This document shows, piece by piece, positions 1 through 5,043 of a stretch of DNA of 5,434 bases. Made by a program: the position numbers and the translations under genes. The stretch comes from an uncultured Porphyromonas sp. (lineage in GTDB: Bacteria; Bacteroidota; Bacteroidia; Bacteroidales; Porphyromonadaceae). Location of the stretch: the NCBI GenBank assembly GCA_947253195.1, contig CAMXXM010000113.1, positions 1-5,434 of the forward strand, read 5' to 3'. Below the pieces are notes generated by a model. The model was given only the letters and a program-made list of their open reading frames with translations. It was not told the origin of the DNA and did no database searches. Position 1 is the first letter of the stretch, and every line of letters begins with the position of its first letter.

Positions 1-20
1 TTGGGCAGCTCAACCATTCA
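1..20 (-). other. argS: In-frame TGA (18-20) at a conserved Gly codon of argS, followed by in-frame continuation
   Basis: On the minus strand the codons read CAC TTG TCC TAC TGA ATG GTT GAG CTG CCC, that is HLSY-stop-MVELP. From memory of Bacteroidota ArgS, the matching stretch is H-x-SYGMVELP, so the stop replaces a glycine. One base change, GGA to TGA, would explain it. No frameshift is needed, because the reading frame is the same on both sides. An ATG directly follows the TGA. Base order and frame are read directly; the glycine identity rests on remembered family consensus. Confidence 0.85.
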
Positions 21-1202
21 GTAGGACAAGTGGACAAGCACCTTGCCGAAGGGAAAGCCGAGCTTATCAAGCAGAATGGAGAGGACCTGGAAGTGGTACT
101 CCTGCTCATTACCCACCACGTAGACCATACGATTGATGGGGTAGTCAGCGAAGCGCATCTTCGCCGTGCCTATGTCCTGAGTCATGTAGACCGATGTGCC
201 ATCGGAGCGAAGCAGGATCTTGCGATCCAGACCATCCCCGCGGAGATCAGCCCATACCGAGCGGTCCTCGTCTCGGACAAAGAGTCCCTCGTCCAGTCCG
301 CGAAGTACCTCTTTCTTTCCCTCAAGATAGGTGTCGCTCTCGTAGTAAATCTTATCGAAGTCGACCCCCAGCCGCTTGTAGGTCTCATTAAATCCGGCGT
401 AGACCCAGTCATTCATCTTCTTCCAGAGCGAGCGGATCTGCTCATCACCGGCCTCCCACTTCTCGAGCATCTGCCGAGCTTCCTTCATCAGCGGACTGGC
501 TGCCTCAGACTCTTCCTTAGAGAGTCCCTGAGAGTCCATCAGCTCCTTTACCTCGGCACGGTAGTGCTTATCGAAGAGGACATAGAAATCTCCCACCAAG
601 TGGTCCCCCTTCTTGCCCGAGCTCTCCGGCGTAACGCCATTGCCCCACTTGAGCCACGCCAGCATCGACTTGCAGATGTGGATGCCACGGTCGTTGACGA
701 TATTAGTCTTGATCACCCGACAGCCGTTTGCCTTGAGTATCTGTGCAAGGCTGTACCCGAGGAGGTTATTCCGCACATGACCAAGGTGAAGCGGCTTATT
801 GGTATTAGGCGAGGAGTACTCGATCATATAGAGTGGCGCATCCTCACCGGCGGCACGAGTCCCGAATCGCTGCTGATCAGCCACCTCACCGAGCTGATCC
901 ACGTAGAGGGCAGAGGTGAGAGAGAGATTGAGAAATCCCTTGACCACATTATAGCTCTGGATCATCCGAGGGAAGTGAGCTGTCAGGTAGTCACCAATGG
1001 CACTACCCAGCTCCTCAGGCTTCATATGAGCCTGCTTGAGAAAAGGAAAAACGACGAGGGTAAAATCCCCCTCCTGATCCTTCCTAGTGGGATCCAGCCG
1101 TACATTCTCAGGTGAGAGGTCTATGTCAAAAAGGGCCTTTAGAGCATCCGAGACCGCTCTCTGGAGATGATTCTCAAGGGTATGATAAGATCTATTAGTC
1201 AT
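18..1202 (-). CDS. argS: Arginine--tRNA ligase (ArgS), class Ia; frame interrupted by in-frame TGA, 3' end beyond window
   Basis: Cytoplasmic enzyme that charges tRNA-Arg with arginine using ATP. The N-terminal tRNA-binding domain spans roughly residues 8-100. The catalytic Rossmann domain begins near residue 124 and carries the class I HIGH-type motif as HLGH at 139-142, within SPNTNKPLHLGHVRNN. Further ArgS signatures are NIVNDRGIHICKSM (167-180), TSVYMTQDIGTAKMRFADYP (336-355) and VVGNEQEYHFQVL (362-374). The open frame is 394 codons, against roughly 590-600 for the family, and ends at TGA 18-20 right after HLSY. The next codons, at the window edge, read MVELP, which continues the family motif SYGMVELP in the same frame. 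The KMSKS-type loop and anticodon-binding domain would lie outside the window. The ATG is at 1200-1202, 5 bp after the panD stop, so the gene is the sixth of the cluster. Family assignment is certain; whether full-length protein is made is not. Confidence 0.93.
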   Translation of the reverse strand: MTNRSYHTLENHLQRAVSDALKALFDIDLSPENVRLDPTRKDQEGDFTLVVFPFLKQAHMKPEELGSAIGDYLTAHFPRMIQSYNVVKGFLNLSLTSALYVDQLGEVADQQRFGTRAAGEDAPLYMIEYSSPNTNKPLHLGHVRNNLLGYSLAQILKANGCRVIKTNIVNDRGIHICKSMLAWLKWGNGVTPESSGKKGDHLVGDFYVLFDKHYRAEVKELMDSQGLSKEESEAASPLMKEARQMLEKWEAGDEQIRSLWKKMNDWVYAGFNETYKRLGVDFDKIYYESDTYLEGKKEVLRGLDEGLFVRDEDRSVWADLRGDGLDRKILLRSDGTSVYMTQDIGTAKMRFADYPINRMVYVVGNEQEYHFQVLSILLDKLGFPFGKVLVHLSY

Positions 1203-1207
1203 AAGGA

Positions 1208-1561
1208 TTAGTCGACAAGTTTATTAGTAGTTGTATCAGGGAAAATCACTGTCGGCTCAAAGTGAAGAGCCTCCTCCGGAGTCATCTGTGCATAGGATAT
1301 GATGAGGACAATGTCACCGGGCAGGAAGTGTCGGGCAGCGGCGCCATTGAGACAGATCGTCCCGCTACCTCTCTCACCGGGGATCACGTAGGTCTCCAGC
1401 CGAGCGCCATTATTGTTATTGACCACCTGCACCTTCTCTCCCCTGATCAGGTGAGCGGCATCCATCAGCTCCTCATCGATGGTGATACTACCCACGTAAT
1501 TAAGGTTTGCCTCAGTGACGTGTACTCGATGGATCTTGGACTTCAATACTCCTATATACAT
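1208..1561 (-). CDS. panD: Aspartate 1-decarboxylase (PanD) proenzyme
   Basis: Pyruvoyl-dependent enzyme that decarboxylates L-aspartate to beta-alanine, the amine half of pantothenate and so of coenzyme A; cytoplasmic. It is 117 residues long, close to the 115-130 usual for the family. The self-cleavage site is intact: NYVGSIT, with Gly24-Ser25 giving a beta chain (1-24) and an alpha chain that starts at the pyruvoyl group made from Ser25. Lys9 in the VLKSKIHRV segment, Arg54, Thr57 and Tyr58 ([10 protein letters not shown]) and the NGAAAR loop (72-77) are all present, so it should be active. The ATG at 1559-1561 gives the expected N-terminus. It lies 34 bp after ispF and ends in TAA 5 bp before argS. 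A candidate promoter -7 box overlaps the ispF stop codon just upstream. No maturation factor such as PanZ is visible here. Confidence 0.97.
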   Translation of the reverse strand: MYIGVLKSKIHRVHVTEANLNYVGSITIDEELMDAAHLIRGEKVQVVNNNNGARLETYVIPGERGSGTICLNGAAARHFLPGDIVLIISYAQMTPEEALHFEPTVIFPDTTTNKLVD

Positions 1562-1590
1562 AGACTTGATACCTGTATCCGATTGCGGGG

Positions 1591-1598
1591 CAAAATTA
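1591..1598 (-). promoter_or_regulatory. Candidate internal promoter -7 box for panD-argS
   Basis: TAATTTTG on the minus strand fits the TAnnTTTG consensus and overlaps the TAA stop of ispF. No TTG is found 19-21 bp upstream, so the -33 element is missing. Transcription from here would start near 1584, giving a panD leader of roughly 20-25 nt. Weak; the gap between ispF and panD (34 bp) is the only non-overlapping junction of any length in the cluster, which makes an internal start more plausible. Confidence 0.25.
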
Positions 1599-2114
1599 GC
1601 CTTTTTTCAGCTCATCACTATCACCGCACTCCGTCCCATAGATAAGTGCGACGGCATAAGCGGTCATACCCTCCTCTCTCCCGACCGAGTCCATCCGCTC
1701 ATTGGTGGTTGCCTTGATCGAGATGTCCTCCGGAGAGACCTCCAGGAGTTCTGCGATCCTCTCTTGCATCTGTGGGACAAAGGGGTTTAGCTTCGGAGAC
1801 TCCGCCACGATGGTCGCATCGACATTCCCCACTCTGTAGTTTTTCTCACGGAGCAGACTATGGACCTCGGCCAACAGGAGCGTAGAGTCAGCTCCGGCAT
1901 ACTTGGGATCCGTGTCGGGGAAGTGGAAGCCTATGTCCCTCAGGGCAGCAGCTCCGAGGAGAGCATCAGCGATTGCATGGAGCAGCACATCTGCATCAGA
2001 GTGCCCCAGGAGACCTCTGGATGAGGGGATCCGGACCCCACCGAGTGTCAGTGCTCGTCCCTCTACGAGACGGTGAACATCATATCCGTAGCCAACCCTT
2101 ATCTTTTGCATCAT
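1596..2114 (-). CDS. ispF: 2-C-methyl-D-erythritol 2,4-cyclodiphosphate synthase (IspF)
   Basis: Fifth step of the MEP pathway: cyclises 4-diphosphocytidyl-2-C-methyl-D-erythritol 2-phosphate to methylerythritol cyclodiphosphate with release of CMP, on the way to IPP and DMAPP. It is 172 residues, slightly above the usual 155-162. The metal ligands are visible: D12 and H14 in GYGYDVHRL, and H46 in [19 protein letters not shown]. The motifs [18 protein letters not shown] (60-77), [15 protein letters not shown] (95-109) and the C-terminal [16 protein letters not shown] (134-149) complete the homotrimer signature. Two adjacent ATG codons (2112-2114 and 2109-2111) are possible starts; the first makes a 1-base TGATG overlap with the upstream porV-like stop, which favours translational coupling. 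The extra 8 to 10 residues at the C-terminus (GDSDELKKG) are polar and probably flexible. No ispD gene is adjacent. Confidence 0.98.
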   Translation of the reverse strand: MMQKIRVGYGYDVHRLVEGRALTLGGVRIPSSRGLLGHSDADVLLHAIADALLGAAALRDIGFHFPDTDPKYAGADSTLLLAEVHSLLREKNYRVGNVDATIVAESPKLNPFVPQMQERIAELLEVSPEDISIKATTNERMDSVGREEGMTAYAVALIYGTECGDSDELKKG

Positions 2115-3265
2115 CAGAAGTCTGCACTCAAGGTGACTCTCAGAGTATTATTGAGTGGCGACTTACTATCGCTTGCCACAAAGTAGGCGAGATCAAGCCT
2201 TGCCATCTCGTAGCGAAAGCCTCCACCGAGAGTCAGGCCGGCGCCAAGCCCTGCATCAGGATGGACATACCTATAGCCTGCTCGAGCGAAGAGCCGCCCC
2301 TTATACCCATACTCCACACCGACGGAGGCAGCAAGATCGCGCCAAGCATCAGTGTCACGCCACGACTGCCCCATAGCCTGCCATATAGAGTACCGGTAGT
2401 AGGCCTTCCGTGCCTCATCCAGACTACCGGTCTTAGCCGACGTGGGATACTGGGGAGCCATCAGCTTGTCTCCCGTGACCTGCAGGAAAAGCTCATCCGA
2501 CTCGGTGAGCTGAAGTCTCGCCCCCACTCCGAGGTCAAGCGTGGCAGGCGAGTAGAGATAGGAGAGCCCGCCATCGTGCGTCATCTTTCCCCCCACGTTG
2601 CGTAGCACCAAGGCTGCGGTAAGCTCGGTCGGCAGACTCTTGATAGAGAAAGACTGGCGATAGGTCACGCTGAGATCACCCATAACGGTCTGAGCAAGGC
2701 TACTCACCCCATTTTGCGAAATATTGTAGTCGGAGACGAAATACCGGAGCCCGATCCCGACACTGAGTGTAGGGAGGACCCTCAGTCCATAGCCAAGATC
2801 GACAGAGAGTTCGTAGGGTCGTGTCTCCATAACGCCTCGCTTACTCTTGGGGAAAGCGAGGGTGTGACCGATATTGAAATACCTCATCCCCAGCGCCACG
2901 GAGTGACACAGGTCTGATGCCCCATCAAAGGTGTAGTACCCGGTGACAGTCGAGAGGTTTGTGTCCCGCGTAAGATCCGGCATCCACGGTGTAAAGGAGA
3001 GCGACACCCCCCACGTCTGCCTATCGGAGATCGGTAGCAGCGACATATTATGCATCAGGGCAAAGGCCCCGTGTGCAGAGAGAAGACCACTCTCGCCCAT
3101 AGCTGCAGACCCCGCATCCGGAGTGATCAAGAGAGAGGGCGCACCGGTCACTCTCGGAGACCAAGAGTGATCCGAAGGCTCCGTGACGGGCTCTTGAGCT
3201 GACATCCTCGCAAAGGGCGTGAGGATCAGCAGCGTCAGAGCGATCCATTTCTTTTCGATATTCAT
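2114..3265 (-). CDS. porV: PorV/LptO-family outer-membrane beta-barrel protein (type IX secretion)
   Basis: 383 residues. An N-terminal signal peptide (KK at 5-6, hydrophobic 8-19, likely cleavage after SA at 22-23) sends it to the periplasm for outer-membrane insertion. The mature part fits the PorV/LptO branch of FadL-like barrels: LLITPDAGSAAMGESG (45-60), VSLSFTPWMPDLTRDTNLS (87-105), ALGMRYFNIG (124-133), LRNVGGKMTHDGGLSYLYSP (221-240), VEYGYKGRLFARAGYRYVHP (317-336) and a final strand TLRVTLSADF ending in Phe. PorV is the T9SS barrel that binds cargo C-terminal domains and hands them to the PorU sortase. The segment where I recall PorV having a Trp-Asn-Pro-Ala motif reads LMHNMSLLPI instead, so this may be a divergent orthologue or a paralogue. 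Its ATG overlaps the stop of the FAH-like gene (ATGA) and its TGA overlaps the ispF start. No porU lies next to it. Confidence 0.8.
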   Translation of the reverse strand: MNIEKKWIALTLLILTPFARMSAQEPVTEPSDHSWSPRVTGAPSLLITPDAGSAAMGESGLLSAHGAFALMHNMSLLPISDRQTWGVSLSFTPWMPDLTRDTNLSTVTGYYTFDGASDLCHSVALGMRYFNIGHTLAFPKSKRGVMETRPYELSVDLGYGLRVLPTLSVGIGLRYFVSDYNISQNGVSSLAQTVMGDLSVTYRQSFSIKSLPTELTAALVLRNVGGKMTHDGGLSYLYSPATLDLGVGARLQLTESDELFLQVTGDKLMAPQYPTSAKTGSLDEARKAYYRYSIWQAMGQSWRDTDAWRDLAASVGVEYGYKGRLFARAGYRYVHPDAGLGAGLTLGGGFRYEMARLDLAYFVASDSKSPLNNTLRVTLSADF

Positions 3266-3873
3266 TCTATACCTATTCTTAGTAGTTCCTGATCCCCCTC
3301 TGCAACAAAGAGGTAATGTCCGCCCTCAATGGTCTTGTACTCATCTCCGAGAGGAAAACAAATGCAGTCGCCCGTCTTAAGGAGATAGAGCTGAGCCACC
3401 GCCGAGACCACCTCATTGATCCTGTCGTCCGAGGGCAGGAGAAGCGGATCCGAAGACTCACGAAGCGGAGTCGCTCCCTCAGTCTCAAGGAGTGTCACCC
3501 GACTAGACCGTAGCTCCTCGATAGAGCAAAAGTCCCCCACCGCAAGCGAGCCATCAAAGGAGTAAGCCAGACCGGGATCCACACCCCGAGAGAGCCGATC
3601 AAGCACCAGCTGTCGATCAGCCAAAGCCACACCCCACGCAGCCCTCCGGTAGTACCGGTCGGCAAAGCGTGGCTCGAAGCCCTTACCCGCACGGTCAATC
3701 CTCACGACCAGCTGGGGCATATAGCTCAATCCCCTCATCCAAGAGGTGATCATGACCCGCTTACCACTATTAAGGAGCGTATGATCTCCCCTCAGGTAGA
3801 GGCTTGTCATCAGGGTGTCCTCTGCAGAGTGGCTGCCCACAAGGAGGTTAAAGTCAGTGCAGAAGACCTTCAT
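3262..3873 (-). CDS. Fumarylacetoacetate hydrolase-fold protein, probably catalytically inactive
   Basis: 203 residues, resembling the short FAH-family proteins of Bacteroidota (about 200 residues). Fold signatures are PQLVVRIDRAGKGFEPRFAD (53-72) with RYY next, SFDGSLAVGDF (105-115), INEVVSAVAQLYLLKTGD (152-169) and a C-terminal strand ending LLRIGIE. Active members use two Glu and one Asp to hold a divalent metal and cleave C-C bonds or decarboxylate 2-oxo acids. Here the YExEL site reads YMPQL (51-55), the VGxDxTxRDLQ site reads WGVALADRQLV (80-90), the lysine expected before Phe-Asp-Gly is Tyr104, and the TGTPxGVG loop is shortened. All metal ligands are therefore gone. The start at 3871-3873 overlaps the rex stop (ATGA), with GAGGAG only 2 nt upstream; a frame open 40 codons further into rex lacks family resemblance. 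The function is unknown, perhaps binding or structural. The family call is from remembered motifs. Confidence 0.78.
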   Translation of the reverse strand: MKVFCTDFNLLVGSHSAEDTLMTSLYLRGDHTLLNSGKRVMITSWMRGLSYMPQLVVRIDRAGKGFEPRFADRYYRRAAWGVALADRQLVLDRLSRGVDPGLAYSFDGSLAVGDFCSIEELRSSRVTLLETEGATPLRESSDPLLLPSDDRINEVVSAVAQLYLLKTGDCICFPLGDEYKTIEGGHYLFVAEGDQELLRIGIE

Positions 3874-4532
3874 ATCTCCTCGTGATCCATAGCGTGGACG
3901 CGATTGAACATCACTGCCAGACTGGCATACATCGAGAGATTCTCTACCACTACATCGTCCGGCACTGCGATCCGAAAGGGCGTAAAATTCCATATCGCCC
4001 TCAGTCCACTCTCCACCAGTCGATCCGTAACCTCCTGAGCATACTCAACCGGCACAGTCAGCACACCGATCTGCACCCCCTCATCAAGATGCTGATCCAG
4101 CTCAGCTATGTCATAGATAGGCACTCCCAGAGAGTCATCGCCAATCACGGAAGGACTGGTGTCGAAGCCCGCCACGATGTCCAACCCATACTGGTAGAGT
4201 CCCTTATCTCGGATGAGAGCGGCACCGAGATTACCGCATCCAAAGACATAGGCCTTATGCTGAGCCACAAAGCCGAGAAACTTTCCCAACACCTCTACCA
4301 TCTCATCGGTTGAGTAGCCGACGCGCGTCTTACCAACAATATTGACATACGACAGATCCTTGGCAACAAGAGACGGATCGATCCCAATGCTGCGGGCGAT
4401 GTAGGTACTGGAGACCACCTCCTTACCTCGCGCCTGTAGCAGCTTGATGTACGCCAGATACCACGGCAGACGACGGAGGACAGGCTCCGGCACTTGATTC
4501 TTTGGCTTCTTTCTACTCATCAATTGACTCAT
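3870..4532 (-). CDS. rex: Redox-sensing transcriptional repressor Rex
   Basis: Homodimeric DNA-binding repressor that senses the NADH/NAD+ ratio; NADH binding releases it from DNA, derepressing fermentative and redox genes. It is 220 residues, typical for Rex. The N-terminal winged helix (about 13-75) contains PEPVLRRLPWYLAYIKLL, the recognition region SSTYIARSIGIDPSLVAKDL (41-60) and the wing GKTRVGYSTDEM. The Rossmann NAD(H) domain carries the GxGxxG-type motif as FGCGNLGAAL (97-106), then DIVAGFDTSP, the GVPIYDIAELD segment and GLRAIWNFTPFRI (176-188); a C-terminal swapped helix follows (NLSMYASLAVMFNRV). The start at 4530-4532 gives MSQLMSRKK; Met5 (4518-4520) is a plausible alternative. 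It is the first gene of the six-gene cluster, so autoregulation could extend to ispF, panD and argS. I could not see a clear palindromic Rex operator upstream. The stop overlaps the next start (ATGA). Confidence 0.96.
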   Translation of the reverse strand: MSQLMSRKKPKNQVPEPVLRRLPWYLAYIKLLQARGKEVVSSTYIARSIGIDPSLVAKDLSYVNIVGKTRVGYSTDEMVEVLGKFLGFVAQHKAYVFGCGNLGAALIRDKGLYQYGLDIVAGFDTSPSVIGDDSLGVPIYDIAELDQHLDEGVQIGVLTVPVEYAQEVTDRLVESGLRAIWNFTPFRIAVPDDVVVENLSMYASLAVMFNRVHAMDHEEI

Positions 4533-4585
4533 ACAGCGAAGTTTTTACTCGTCAGAGAAAGTCGCTCCTCGGGCTCGCTGTGCAC
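4529..4585 (-). CDS. Possible 18-codon leader minicistron overlapping the rex start (weak)
   Basis: A GTG at 4583-4585 opens an 18-codon frame (VHSEPEERLSLTSKNFAV) whose TGA stop overlaps the rex ATG as ATGA, the same junction type seen at rex/FAH-like and FAH-like/porV. A Shine-Dalgarno-like AAGGAG lies at 4597-4602, 11 nt upstream of the GTG, which is longer than ideal. rex itself has no good ribosome-binding site directly upstream, so coupled translation could make sense. The frame is short, the peptide resembles nothing I know, and an open stretch of this size is easily random. Reported because it might be translated, not because it is shown to be. Confidence 0.2.
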   Translation of the reverse strand: MHSEPEERLSLTSKNFAV

Positions 4586-4594
4586 CCGAAGAGC
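4564..4594 (-). promoter_or_regulatory. Hairpin in the presumed rex mRNA leader
   Basis: In minus-strand RNA, arms 4585-4594 (GCTCTTCGGG) and 4564-4573 (CCCGAGGAGC) pair over 10 bp with one G-U wobble, around an 11-nt loop. The odd pair is G-U in the minus-strand transcript but C-A in a plus-strand transcript, so the fold favours the rex sense. It sits about 32 nt upstream of the rex ATG. No U-tract follows, so it does not look like an intrinsic terminator. Its role is unknown; it may shape rex translation or mRNA stability. Confidence 0.45.
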
Positions 4595-4615
4595 TACTCC
4601 TTAGCTTAATGCGCT

Positions 4616-4645
4616 CAAATTTACCATTTTCCCCCTAATTTCTCC
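4616..4645 (-). promoter_or_regulatory. Candidate rex-cluster promoter (Bacteroidota -7 box TAAATTTG)
   Basis: On the minus strand TAAATTTG (4616-4623) matches the Bacteroidota primary-sigma -7 consensus TAnnTTTG exactly. At the -33 position, 20 bp upstream, the sequence is TGG rather than TTG, so only half of the promoter is good; a weak -33 could suit a repressor-controlled gene. Transcription would start near 4610 and give a leader of about 78 nt before the rex ATG. It is the only exact -7 match I found between the tRNA terminator and rex. Confidence 0.42.
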
Positions 4646-4701
4646 ACCCCCTCTTCCGGACTCCATCCCGTAAGTCTGAGGACCAAAAGACAGGATCAAA
4701 A

Positions 4702-4720
4702 TTGCGGGGTTTTTGCGGGG
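4702..4720. repeat. Tandem direct repeat of TTGCGGGG
   Basis: TTGCGGGG occurs at 4702-4709 and again at 4713-4720, an 11-bp period (one helical turn), with T-rich spacing. The same octamer also lies at 1583-1590 between ispF and panD, so all three copies are in non-coding gaps of this window. It may be a protein-binding site or a genome-wide common intergenic word; the sequence alone does not decide. Confidence 0.4.
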
Positions 4721-4794
4721 TCGAAAGGCCACAATGGAGCAAAACAATACAATTTGAAGCTATTCCGAGGCACAGATCGCATCAAGTAACCGGT

Positions 4795-4851
4795 AAAAAA
4801 ACAAAAAAAGAGAGACTGTAAGCGCTTGATATCAGCAACTTACAGTCTCTC
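4795..4851 (-). terminator. Intrinsic terminator of the tRNA-Asp transcript
   Basis: A perfect 13-bp stem is formed by 4839-4851 and 4810-4822 (GAGAGACTGTAAG pairing with CTTACAGTCTCTC) around a 16-nt loop. In minus-strand RNA it is followed at once by a U-rich tract (TTTTTTTG then more T, 4795-4809). The plus-strand side has no T-run, so it acts for leftward transcription only. It begins 9 nt after the tRNA 3' end and separates the tRNA from the rex cluster. Confidence 0.93.
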
Positions 4852-4860
4852 ATTCCTCTG

Positions 4861-4934
4861 CGGTGCGAACGGGACTCGAACCCGTGACCTCCTGCGTGAC
4901 AGGCAGGCATTCTAACCAGCTGAACTACCGCACC
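4861..4934 (-). tRNA. tRNA-Asp (anticodon GTC)
   Basis: A full cloverleaf of 74 nt without encoded CCA. The acceptor arm is GGTGCGG pairing with TCGCACC (last pair G-U), and the discriminator is G73, an aspartate identity base. The D-arm region is GTTCAGCTGGTTAGAAT. The anticodon stem CCTGC/GCAGG holds the loop CTGTCAC, with anticodon GTC decoding GAC and GAU. The T-arm is ACGGGTTCGAGTCCCGT. The 3' end is followed by CAG, not CCA, so the tail must be added by nucleotidyltransferase. It has its own upstream promoter and downstream terminator, so it is a single-gene unit. Confidence 0.98.
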
Positions 4935-4991
4935 TAACTTCTAGAACTCTTACAGGTCCCTCTGACCCCTGTTTCTTTCGGTTTTGCTCTG

Positions 4992-5021
4992 CAAAGGTAA
5001 GAATTTTATTGGATACTGCAA
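4992..5021 (-). promoter_or_regulatory. Bacteroidota-type promoter of the tRNA-Asp gene
   Basis: The minus strand reads TTG (5019-5021), 19 bp, then TACCTTTG (4992-4999), an exact match to the Bacteroidota consensus TTG-N19-21-TAnnTTTG. The predicted start is near 4985, about 50 nt before the first base of tRNA-Asp. The spacer is AT-rich near the -7 box. It lies wholly between the end of the nuclease-family gene and the tRNA. Confidence 0.8.
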
Positions 5022-5043
5022 GGGGACAGCCCTCCACCATCGC

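Larger units (their letters stand above)
4533..4793. other. Intergenic region between the tRNA-Asp terminator and rex
   Basis: Gene-free stretch of about 260 bp. It holds the candidate rex promoter (4616-4645), the leader hairpin (4564-4594), the possible minicistron (4529-4585) and a tandem pair of TTGCGGGG octamers (4702-4709 and 4713-4720). The part from about 4620 to 4660 is strongly biased (pyrimidine-rich on the plus strand, purine-rich on the minus), and 4735-4760 is AT-rich. I see no other gene, RNA or mobile-element sequence in it. Confidence 0.6.

Noticed and set aside
30..1115. A 361-codon open frame on the plus strand opposite argS
   Set aside because: It lies entirely antisense to a clearly recognised synthetase, shows no domain or motif I know, and long antisense frames are expected from the codon use of GC-rich genes.
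1973..2605. A 210-codon plus-strand open frame spanning the ispF/porV-like junction
   Set aside because: Antisense to two real genes and crossing their boundary; the translation is low-complexity and resembles no family.
3874..3993. 40-codon N-terminal extension of the FAH-like protein into rex
   Set aside because: These codons lie in another frame of rex, and family resemblance starts at the Met at 3871-3873, which makes the ATGA overlap seen elsewhere in the cluster.
4564..4594. The rex-leader hairpin as an intrinsic terminator
   Set aside because: No run of U follows the stem on either strand, and the tRNA already has a strong terminator further upstream.
4721..4765. Rex operator near the ACAAT words upstream of rex
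   Set aside because: Several ACAAT copies occur but all in the same orientation; no inverted TTGTGA/TCACAA-type palindrome can be formed.
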